From positions 372,001 through 436,000 of the forward strand of contig JAFCMP010000004.1 in the NCBI GenBank assembly GCA_017506865.1: DNA of 64,000 bases. Direction: 5' to 3'. The DNA comes from Tribonema minus. Its lineage: Eukaryota > Sar > Xanthophyceae > Tribonematales > Tribonemataceae. The notes below the pieces were generated by a model, which saw only the letters and a program-made list of their open reading frames with translations, did no database searches and had not been told where the DNA came from. This document shows positions 45,001-57,000 of the stretch, in pieces (position 1 is the first letter of the stretch; each line of letters opens with the position of its first letter). Both the position numbers and the translations under genes were made by a program.

Positions 45001-48000
45001 TCGCTTATTACTGCATAGTCATTGTGACGAAATTGAAGAGCATGGTGGGCTTCATGCCATCAGCGTGACTGGGAAACTGGGATGAGGACTGGGGTTAGGG
45101 TTGAGCGGTCAGAGGTGAATAGGGCCGACAAACTTGACTTCCTTAGCATACCACATACTCGGTACGCATTCCCACTCATAGAACTCGCCATGTCTCAAAC
45201 TTGGCATGCAGAATCGGTGTACTTGTGATTTGAGAAGCCTGTTATTGGTGTGGTAGACATCATGGAAAACAACGCGCCGGGCCCGCCCTGAATAACAAGA
45301 AGAATCGCCCCTTGACATCCCTTAATAAGACTTGCCCTCTGCATCGTAGGCAATGTGCCGCGCACTGTCACTCTAGGGATAGCTTGACGTGCAACAGCAA
45401 ATTGTGTGGTTTATGCCGAAGCAGCCACCGTAGCTGCAGCAAGCCCTCGCCTTGGAGCTGAGCGCGCATGTTTGTGGAAAAATAAAAGGAAACAACAATG
45501 TACCAGACGTATTAATCAGACAAGTCCCAAGCTGGGTACGTGGGTACCTTGGGCATGTGGACGTCCAGGATGCAGACGTCAAAGGGCCCATCCTGCAAGA
45601 GCAGGCGCGGTTCAGGGCAACAGCGAAAACAAGATGGCATAAGGAGGAGAACGCATATTCACCACGTTCTCCACAATGCGAGCGCACATCAGCACGCACA
45701 AACAATGGTCTTCACGGAAGACGCTGCACTCAAGCGATGTGCCACAAAACGCGGGTGGTGCTGCCTAACCCTGACCCTAGGCCATGGATTCAGTGCTCAA
45801 CAGGCATGATGCTGGGCTGGCATTTGCAGCTAGTGGCAGCACCTGTTCGCGCCAGCAGTACAAAGCGAACAGCGTGTAGATACGTCCAATGCCATAGCAG
45901 GATGCATCTCTCAAGATGTCATAGAAGTCTTTCTTGAAGTACGTGTTTGCACCCCTGTCAGTTGTGGCTTTCACTGCAATGCTGTCACTCCTGCAACGGA
46001 TTTCATAGCTGTTTCTGGCACAACTCCGCGCATGTAGCTCATCCTGTATAATCATACACTGAAGTGCTGACAACACCTCTGCCTACTGTTGGTGTGAGGT
46101 GTGTTCGTGATGCAGCATGCAGATGCTTCTTTGCTTCAGCATATTGCTATGTTCGCGGGTGCAATCAGGCCCTGCAATCTACACAACTATGCCTCTTCTG
46201 TAATGTTTCTGCAATGCCAAAAGCATACATGCGCGCTGCAGAAGCATAAGCATGCCCAAACCGAAACAGAGTTGAAGTCCAGGCATCAGCAACCTACAGC
46301 AGGTGACGCACATGTTCAAACTGGTCAACAGCCGCGGCGCCGTCGTTGACCATCTTGAGGTCTTCATAGTATCATGTGCAACAACAATGTTGAAGCCAAG
46401 CAGCAGCAATCTTATGGCAGGTGACGCACATGTTCAAACTGGTCTACGGCCGCAGCGCCGTCGTTGACCATCTTGAGGTCCGCGCACTCTCCCTCCAGCA
46501 TGCGCCGCAGCACCTGTGGACACAGTGCGATAAACGGTTGCTGGATTGGCACTTGTGCGATCACTGTTTGCGATCACTGTTTGCAATGTGCCAATGCGCT
46601 TGTGGACATGCGCCAATGCATTCGAATCAGTCGCCTAATAAAGATCGCCTAAAAAAGACAGCTCACATTGCAACAAATGGGTACTGCCAGTCACATTGCA
46701 GTAGTGGTCACTGGGTTGACACTCTCGTGCTATCACTGTTTGGGATGTGCCAATGCACTTGTGGACATGTGCCGATCACTGAGTCGGTCGCCTAAAAAGG
46801 ACAGGTCCGAGAAAATCGGTGTAGAACTCACATAATGGATTGTTGAGTCTGCACCAGAAAAAACTACAGCTACCACACGCAGAGAACGCACGCGCACACA
46901 CACGCGCTCATAGGCTCCTTCATCTACAATTCAACTTGAAGTTGAAGTTGAAGTTCACCTTGCAGTTGATGCGGTTGTCCTCAGCGACCAGCACGCGGCT
47001 GCGCCTCAGCGCCCCGAGCGCGCCCGTCGCCCCCGCCACATTCAAGCTGTTTCTGCGCAGCTCCGCGAGCGACACTGGGTGCTCTGGAACGTCCGCACTT
47101 GCAGTTGAAGTTGATAGGCACAGGTCCTCGGGCTGCAGCGGCAGCGTGCAGATCATGACCGTGCCGCGCGGCGCGTTGTCGTGGAAGGAGACGGAGCCGC
47201 CGAGGCCGTCGGCGAGGGACCTGCGTGGCAGTTACAGGTGTGTGTCAGTTACGAAACGATGTCTGCCTCCGGCTGAGACTGTGCTGTGTGACACATTGTG
47301 ACCTGCACGCCCGAACCATCGCCTCCCCCTCCTGTGTGCCCCCTGCTGGTTCCTGTTTTTTTTGCTCCATTCTGTGCCGAAATTGCTGAAAACTTTTAAG
47401 TACGATGTCGTTACCAGCACCAGCGGCGCAGCTGGGTGCAGTGCAGCGCGCTGCCGCACAATAACTCAGAGTCGCCGAAAAACCTGAGACACATGGAGAG
47501 ACTTGCAGTAGCCAAGAGTATCAACTAACAATGGCACACAGAGCTAACGCTGGCCCCAACTTCGAGAGTGGACATGCTTTGTAAAGCATTGCTGTGGAAG
47601 TTGCCCAGGCCATCAGCCAGGCATGAATTATAGGTAAACGAGGGGAAGTCAGTTATCACATCCAATGTCCGGTGCGTCACCGGAGGGACCAGCAAGCAAA
47701 GTTCCAGATGGCGCTACAAACCTTCAACTTAAGGTACATGCCACATGCCGTTGTAGCACCAATTACATACCATGGTGGCGATTTTGCCTTGGTGATCACT
47801 GATTTCATAGTGACGACCGCAGTGTTGGACAGGGGCACACCTGCATTGCAATTGCTAGGGCGTACACTCACTACGATTCAAGCGCTAGCTTGGGTATGTC
47901 TTGAGTGACACTAATGGTGTCAGCAAGGGCATCTGCTCAAATAAATGAATGAATGAAAAGTATGAATTCATGACCATTGTGTACTCACTTGCAGATGGCC

Positions 48001-51000
48001 AGGCCCAAACCGCTCCCGCTGCAGGGAACAAACAGAACCACCAACCATAGCGCTTATGTATCGGTAACACTCTGTTAAAAAAAAATGAGCTGCGCTCAAA
48101 GAATATTGCAAACAGCATGGTGTGTTGAGTTCAACAGTAGATAGACTGCAGAAAGCGGCGATGGCAGCTTATGGCATAAGCGCCCTGCCAGTAAAGTTTC
48201 ACATCGCCCGAGGCCAAGATGGACTTATGGCGCAGTTGCAGCGCCTGCATGACGTCATGCACATGTGCAAGCCCAACTCTGGAAAACAGCTTCAACATTA
48301 AGATTTTAAAGTCGAAGGTGACGAAAACGATTTGAAGAATTTGCACCAGCAACAATGTCAGCCCTTTCCTGGTAGTAGTCAGATTTCTCATGCGAGCAGC
48401 ATGCAGCACGCTCTCGCACCGACGAATGCACCCACTCTGTGCAATTCGCGACTACCTTTGAAGTGCCAACACTGCAATGCAATACCTATCTTCGTTGTAT
48501 GCACACACCTCAAAATATGCGATGATCATATATCAGTGCTGTCAAAAGAGGTCTTGCGCGCACGTTTACGGTGCAAGCAGATTCTGAGGTCGAAAGTGAC
48601 AAGACAACGAACCATGTAACAAAACAGTGCTCATCCTTTCCTGGTGTCATGCAGCTTGCTTACCTATGGAGCATACAGCTTGTAGTCAACAACTCAGAGC
48701 GCTGGCAAAAGTGGTCTTGCAGCAGTTGTTGAGCACTGTTGCGCGCCTGTTTACCTGACATAGTCCGTATTGGTGGTGGTCAGGCCCATGGTGTGAAACA
48801 GCAGGTCTCGGAATTCATCAGGAATGCCTCTGCCCGTGTCGGAGACAACCATCTTCAACTCGCACTTGTCAATGTCAAGTGCAATCTCCACAGTCACCGA
48901 GCCCTCGTCGGTGAACTTGACGGCGTTGCTGCAAAAGTGCCGGGGGGTGGGGGGGGGGGGGGGAGTTGAAGTGGAGGATTGGACTTGAAAACTGCAAGAG
49001 GTACCTGATCAGCTCTGGTATCAAACCTGATGTCGCTGTCACCGACAGCACCTTCAACGGTGGCTGGTGTGTTCCCGTTAGGCGCATACATGTTGTGACA
49101 AACGTGTTGTCCAGAGTCGATGGGTTGACAAACTTGGTGTGCACACACAGGAACGCCAAGCTTGCTAGACCCAGCCTCGCCATCAACAGCCCGTACTCAG
49201 TAAGCCAACTTCAGCAAGTGTGTGCAAGGTATGCATGTATGCAGGACAGCTACCAATGACATAGCGTTAGTTGCAAAGCCTCGCTTTGGGCCACGCAGGG
49301 GGTTATGTAGAGGAGGGGGTCCGGACTCCGAAGGGACAAGCCCCGCATGTACGCACTCATACGAGAAAAGTAAAAATTACTCAAACGACGAGGAAAGGGC
49401 CGTCTTCAAAAGAAAAGCAAAATAACAGCATGCTCTTATCTTATGGTCGACAGTGACCAACCTCGCCCCTGACCCTGACCCCAACAGCAACCCAAACCGC
49501 AACCCAGTGCAAATGTCACCGTATGACATTTCGCCATACTAATGCTCCAAAGTTATTGTAATTGTGAACACGGTTGTGCCATGCCACTGTACCTACTACA
49601 CAAGCACAACAGACACTCTGACTTGCATGCTGCTCTGCACATGCACTAAGGCGCACCAGATGCACAAAGTAATGATCCAGTCTGCGCCATCAGCAATTTC
49701 ACCATGTATACATACAGTACACTACATACCCTGGCGCCCGCTGTAAGGTAGAGTCACGCTAACCTGACACCAGAAAGGACTTGGCAAGATGTACGTCAAA
49801 GAAGAATCACAACTGAAGCTGCAGTTGCGCCTCGTGCCTGAGCGTCTATTTATGAACAAGCACATAGTTGTGATGTGCCAGCTTTGCATGCTACATTCAA
49901 GAATGCAAACAAGGCCGACGACCCCATACAGCAGGGCATTTCTGCAGCCCCAAGTGGACTTAATAATGAAAGTACATTGTTGCAAAAGCCGCTGTCATGC
50001 TCACCTGACAAAGTTCATGAGTATGCGCTTGACAGCCTGCTCATCCGTGTTGATCATGCGGTGCACGTGGGGCACATTGTGCACCAGCTTCACCATCTGC
50101 ATGTATGCATACAAGGGTGATACGCAGAACTTCAGCACACGCACGCCGGTAGTTCAACGTCATACATACATGCATGCTTACAGCACGCGCAAGCTGTTGT
50201 GCAGGCACTACAAAGACATTGTGAAAGGCAACAGCGCAGCGTGTGCTGCTATTCAACATCATAGTTAGCCTTGAACAACACTTGGGTCGGGGGGGGGAAA
50301 CAGTACACGTGGCAAAGCGTCACATTGCTGATTGCTGATTATATCCCAAGAACTTGAAGCGGCAGTCATTCAAAACAAACAGGTGAAGTTATGATCTAGA
50401 ATGATCCTATGTTGATGATTCAACACAGTGAAAGACAAACCATGCAACCATATTCTTTGCAGAGTTGCCACAGGTGCTACATAGACAATGCTCACGAATA
50501 TCTGCCTGCAAAAGCGTATGAATCACTGCAGTCTGAACTGCAACTGCAATGTAACAGCAGATGAGAGTACTTCTGACATTGTATTGAAAGAATATTCTCG
50601 CTACTGATTACTTCGGGAGCCGTATACACTTCAAGGAAGTACACTGCTTGAAGTACCACAAATCAATACCTTGCTATTAGCAGAGCTGCTTAATGTACGT
50701 GGCACGCTGGCAGACATGGCATCCACGTCGCCACCTCGCAATGTCGATATTTCTCATGCGCATACATTTCACATGCCCTAAAGTACATTTTGGCACAAGC
50801 TTCAAAGCACGTCGCAGTACATATCACAATCCTGCTTACAAAATAGGTGTACCTTGGTACTAGCGAGCTGCTGAAGATACGCGACACGCTGCGGCCCATG
50901 GCGGCCATGTCCACCACCTCGCAACAGCGCATGCTTTTCATGCGCATACATTACAAACGCTTGTCAGTACATTGTTTGCGCACTACTTCAATCCACGTCA

Positions 51001-54000
51001 AAGTATTCATCATAATCTTATTTGCAAGAATTGGTGTACCTTGTTTCTAGCGGAGCTTGCGCATACAATACACATGGCGGAGCTGCGCACATTAAACATG
51101 CTTCATAGTACACTGCTTTAACAACACTTCAACGCACGTCAAAGTACATAGAAGTATCATGATCTTGTAAGGATATGTGTACCGTGCATCTAGCGTACCT
51201 TGTTTCTAGCGGAGCTGCTGAAGATACGCGACACGCTGGCAGCCATAGCGTCTATGTCCACCACCTCACGGGGACGTGCGACCTTACTCGCTGCCGCCGT
51301 TGTCACCATCTCGTAGTCCAAGAGGTCGTTGATCACCATCAGCTGAGCAATGAGGCAGAGTTTATGAACTTTATGAGCAAGCAGAGGCAGATTTCATGGA
51401 TTGCATGAGCGCGCGCGCACTCACATCACAGATGAACGTGCACAGGTAGAATTGAGTGCAGCATGCGTGGAATCACTTGGTGCTCACAAGACAGGGGCGG
51501 TACACACTGATGCCTTAGGCAGGCCGAGGTCGTAACCCTAACCCTAACCATACAACCGCATTAGGCAGGTGTGTGGCCATGGCCACGTGTAGCAAGCATC
51601 CGCTACACAGACTGCACTGCTAGTGGGTGTGGTCAGCATTTGCCCTAACCCGAACCCTGAATCTTACTCTTGCCCCTACCGTTATGTTTACCAATACTAA
51701 CCCTAGCCGTTACCCTGACCCTCACTGAATGGTACTATTTAGAAGTATATATTTTCAAGTATGGCGTATGGTACTACCTGGTGATGGGCGCACTCCAGCA
51801 GGTCATCCGCGTGCGTGACGATCAAATCCGAGTGCTACAGTACTTGCCTAATTCATGCATGCAAATTCTTTGAAAGGATATCTGTGAACAGATGATGTGC
51901 ACATTCTCTGTGAGGGGCCCACTATCTGGCAAACCTTGAAGTTATCATGAGCTGTGACCAATCTATAACACAAGTGCACACGTGCAAACTACAACATTGC
52001 GGCCACTACCTGTTAATGGGCGCACTCCAGCTTTACTTTATCATTGCTCAATGAAATCCACGGTTGAAAGTAGAGGCCCATACGTATAATCCATCAACGC
52101 GATCGTTTCCTGTTGATGGGCCCACTCTCAAGTACTTTCTGGATTGTAAGGCAAATCAAATCAGGCATACTTCGGAGTACATGCAATACAGTAAAAAAAT
52201 GCTATTGTCGCCTGCTGATGGCTTACTGCCAAGTGTATTCTGGGTAGTATGGCGAATTAAATTGTGCATAGAAGTACATGTAATACAGTAACCAATGCTA
52301 TTGTCACCTGGTGATGCGCACACTCCAGCAGGTCGTCCAAAGTGGAGCGCACGACATCAGCACGATTGGTATGGGGGGTATCGGCGGGACCCCCCTGCAG
52401 CTGGTCAGGCCCCAGGTTTGCCGTCATCGATATCAGCGTTTGCGTGTTGGACAGAATGCCCTGCGTGGCAAGTGTAAAACGAGATTGCGCAACATCGTGT
52501 GTGTTAAGAAAGGGACAACAGATGAGGTGACAATTTGTGACATCAGAGTCAGCGGCCGTTCGTGGTGCCCCGAAGTTTGTCTGTCAAAGAAGTTAGCATC
52601 AGCATACTGGGCAGACATGTTGTATGCAATGGCGATGCACAGACATAAATGATGTATACCCAATCAGGATCAGAGTTTGAGTTAAAGTTATAGTTACGCT
52701 GCATCATCGCAAGATGGACACTGGGCCGATGGCTTCGCTGTCGAACTGCCTGAGAACGATGTCATGTGCTCATGGCATGCATCCTCTGGTGCAAAGCACA
52801 CGCAGCACTCCTAGCTTACAGTGGCGTGGCACATGGTAGTGCAGCTGCAACTGTTACATGGCAGGTTGCCAGATTTTGAGACTACGACACGCCACAATAT
52901 GCCAAGATGCTCGGTGATTGCGGTGTGGCCATCTGTCCCTGTGCTGACTGCAACAGCAGTAAGGCATGCAGGCACGCTCAATGTTCACATCGGGTGACTC
53001 TTGCACCCCCGTAGACTAGTTAGTCATGTTCACACATACGCTTATGCAACCGTTACATTACATCTGCACAGCACGTTATGTGATCAGGCCTGATGGGCAG
53101 TCCTGGTACTTTGACGTGTACCTCAAGTATGAGAAAACTTGGCAATTCAAAAGTGTACTTTGAAGTATCAGAATGAACACATACATATATATATCCTAAA
53201 GCATTGTGCTTCAGTGGTATAAGAAAGCGGCAAGGTAGTCTGTGTCCCCATGGTGCTACTATGTATGCACAGACTGTACGTGTGCTTACCTGGAGTGGAT
53301 TTCTGCACCAACCACAACGCAGCATCATGCACACAACAAGGAAGCAAGGAGGCAAAAATGTGAGAGAAGGCCTTTGAGCAGGGAGGATACATGTGCTATT
53401 GTGATGATGCCATTGTGACAGCATTCATGGCTGAAGCAGTATGCCATGTTGCCTTATGTCAAAACCTGATTTGCCCGAAAGTGAGCACCAATATAAGCTA
53501 TGCTGACCAGCGATGCAAAGCACTGCTATATGCTGGTTTGTGAGTCGAGTACTACAGTAGCAACTACAGCGCATTGAGATCGGGCTGCTTGCTGGCTGTG
53601 TCACCACAACAGCACCGCGCAATGCATTGTCGCCACAGGCTCATGAGACGGTTGCAACGTGATAATGTGCGTTGATGCATTTTGACAAGATCACGCTGCA
53701 CATATGGTGGCCCTTCGCTCTATTGCAGACAACGGTTGCATTGCCGGGGACCACATGTAGCATGATACCAAAGCGAGAAGAAATCCTTCTGATTGCCATC
53801 CATGATCATGGCTTCAACGCCGTCAAGACGAGCAAACACAAAGATCCGTGACACCAGACGCTGAAACGCTTCGAGCATGCAGCTTGTGTTGGGCTGAGTG
53901 GGTTATCCATGATTGACTGCAAAAAGCGGAGTGTCGCCCTCTTGAAGTTCCGAAAGTCAGCATTCATGGCTGAAGCAGTATGCCATGTTGCCTCATGTCA

Positions 54001-57000
54001 AAACCTGATTTGCCCAAAAGTGAGCACCAATATAAGCTATGCTGACCAGCGATGCAAAGCACCGCTATATGCTGGTTTGTGAGTCGAGTACTACAGTAGC
54101 AACTACAGCGCATTGAGATCAGGCTGCTTGCTGGCTGTGTCACCACAACAGCACCGCGCAATGCATTGTCGCCACAGGCTCATGAGACGGTTGCAACGTG
54201 ATAATGTGCGTTGATGCATTTTGACAAGATCACGCTGCACATATGGTGGCCCTTCGCTCTATTGCAGACAACGGTTGCATTGCCGGGGACCACATGTAGC
54301 ATGATACCAAAGCGAGAAGAAATCCTTCTGATTGCCATCCATGATCATGGCTTCAACGCCGTCAAGACGAGCAAACACAAAGATCCGTGACACCAGACGC
54401 TGAAACGCTTCGAGCATGCAGCTTACGTTGGGCTGGGTGGGTTATCCATGATTGACTGCAAAAAGCGGAGTGTCGCCCTCTTGAAGTTCCTAAAGTCAAG
54501 TGCGCATACCTGATCTCATGGGAGATTGTCCGAAGCAGCCGGTGCATCTCAGCTTTGTGCTTCAACTCCTGTAGAACGGCGATTCAATCATGGGTTACAT
54601 TCCAGCAGCGAGTGAGTCAAGACGGCAGGCGAAAAATTGCAACAAGCTTTCGAGCACAAGACTGCTACAAGCGACGGTCATGGAGCAAATGCTCGAAGCC
54701 GTGGTGGACTGTATAGCTCTTGATACCACCGTGTAAATACGAGCAATGTATCTCGTATCAATGTACGCGACAATAAAGCCCGATGTTGACCCCTGCAGCG
54801 GCAGTCACCGAGTGTACTTGATGTGAGCGGCAGGGTCAAGTCGTAACATGCCAATACCGAGTGCTGCTGTACAGTGCCTGCTGCAAGAGTACCCCGGTAT
54901 TCCCTCGTGAAGGGACTATTGGTGCCTACTAATGGAAACGAATCAAAAGATCGTAGAGCTCTAGGTGACAAGGTGTGGTTAGCCGCAAGTGCATTCCACC
55001 AATAAACGTGGTCGCCGCTGCTGCTAATATCATGGAGTGTGAATGTCAACATAAGATCAGCGACTGAGCAATGCTGCACCGCAATCTCGTGCACCAGCTT
55101 TGCATCCTAAAGACGTGGCAGAGGTTCAACGATTTCTTTGCTTCCAAGGATTGGGCTCCAGGCACCATTGCCAGCACAATGACGGAAGTTCAAATTGATG
55201 ACGCAAATGTATGAGCGTGCACGGGCATGAAAACTTCAACCTGACCCTGATAAGGCCAATGAGAGTGCAACGACCAGACGCAGAGCAATGGGGCAATCCT
55301 GCTCTTTTAAATGTGCGCGCCAACGGTGTATGAGTCACGCAGTGCTCAACTACATCATGGGATTGCTGAAGCAACTTCAGCGCCCGTGTACACCATCACA
55401 AACACATTGATAGTCCAGGAATGCAGACACACAAGTGCAGATGTGAACACTCCAGGGTGGGGAGAGCCAAACCCCAGATTCACAGAAGGAATCTATCAAG
55501 GCTTCACCGCAAGCGACAGGCAAGGCAAGGCCAGAGCGCGGGCCATGGCAGGTCAGTGGGGGGCACTGGGCTTACCGCTTCGAGCGTCTTCTTCAGTACC
55601 ACGTGTTCTGCTTCTCTGTCCTGCATGTTCTTGAGCTCAGTTATGTCCATCACAGTGCCCACCATGCTACGCGTGCCATCTGCGTTGGGTTAGGGTAACA
55701 ATTAAAAATAGGTGTAGAGAATGAGGGCCAGGTGATTTTCCCTGTGTGGCTGTGCAGTTGACGCAAGTCAGACCCTAGGCCAAACCCTAACCCTACAACT
55801 AGAGAATGTGCGATGTAAACATGTGCGCGCTCGTGCATTCGAGATATCATTTGCAGTCAATGTGAGGGACGACGATACTTACCTACCTACTTTAAAGTAT
55901 ACTGCCACAGCACTCAGTAGAGACGACAATGCCCGCAAAACAAACCCGCGTTTGCAATCTTGTTCTTGCGGCCGAGGTGCACGGTGGCGGAGACCCACTT
56001 GCAGCTCTTGAGTTCTGAACTTTGGAAGTGTAATGCGCAACAGGTATACTGCTCTGACGGAGCGCCGTGCACAGCCTTGATCCAGCCGTTACCCAATCCC
56101 TCTGCACCAGCTTTGACTGAGTGCGCTGTCACCATTGGGTTGACTGCATTGTCACGTCATCATCGGGTGACCTAACCCTAGCCCTAGCCCCAACCGTAAC
56201 CCTGAACCTGATCCAAACCCTAACCCTAATTGGCGGATGTTCACGCACCAGCCCTGTCTAGCCCTAGGCATAATTTAACCCTCACCCTGTCACGCCGCGC
56301 CTGGAAAGACAACAACAAGTAGCCAACAACTTCCAATAGGACTGTCAATTTGTCTCTACTACTTCATCTTCATCTTCAACATTATACCTAATCAGCGAGA
56401 CAGTCATAACGCAGACTTTGTGGTGCTTGTGCTCAGTTCTCTGCGCCTGTGCGACTGACCCGCCTTGGTGTAGTCCTTAATGCAGGCCTGCAGCATCAGG
56501 ACAATACCACGTCTCTTTGCTGAGCTGTACCTCATTTCTTCAACTTCAACTACACACTTCAAAGTGCGCGTGCTCAACCCCCCGCGCTTGCGCAGCTGAC
56601 CTGCATTGGCGTAGCTTTCGCTGCAGGCCAGCAGCATGAAGACAGTCCCATCTCTCCTCGCCACCCCTGTACTTCATTTCTTCCACTTCAAATATCCTAC
56701 TTCAGAACGCGCGTGTTCGTGTCTCTGCGCCCGTGCAATTGACCTGCACTGCATTGGTGTAATTCTCTCTGCAGGCCTGCACCATCAGAATAGTCCCATA
56801 TCTCCTCATGTTTCTGTACTTCTACTAATTTCTTCAACTTCAACAGCCCTGTGTCAGAATGCACGCACCTGTTCGGTCTCTACGCCTGTGCAAAATGACC
56901 TGCACTGGTGTGATTCTCAATGCACACCTGCACCCTCAGGACAATCCCATCTGTCCTCCACTTTCCGTACTTCATTTCTTCAACTTCAACAGCCCTACTT

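Noticed and set aside
52308-52460. Suspected frameshift in the HisKA exon at a C-run
   Set aside because: On recount the run has six bases and the exon reads straight through (51 codons).
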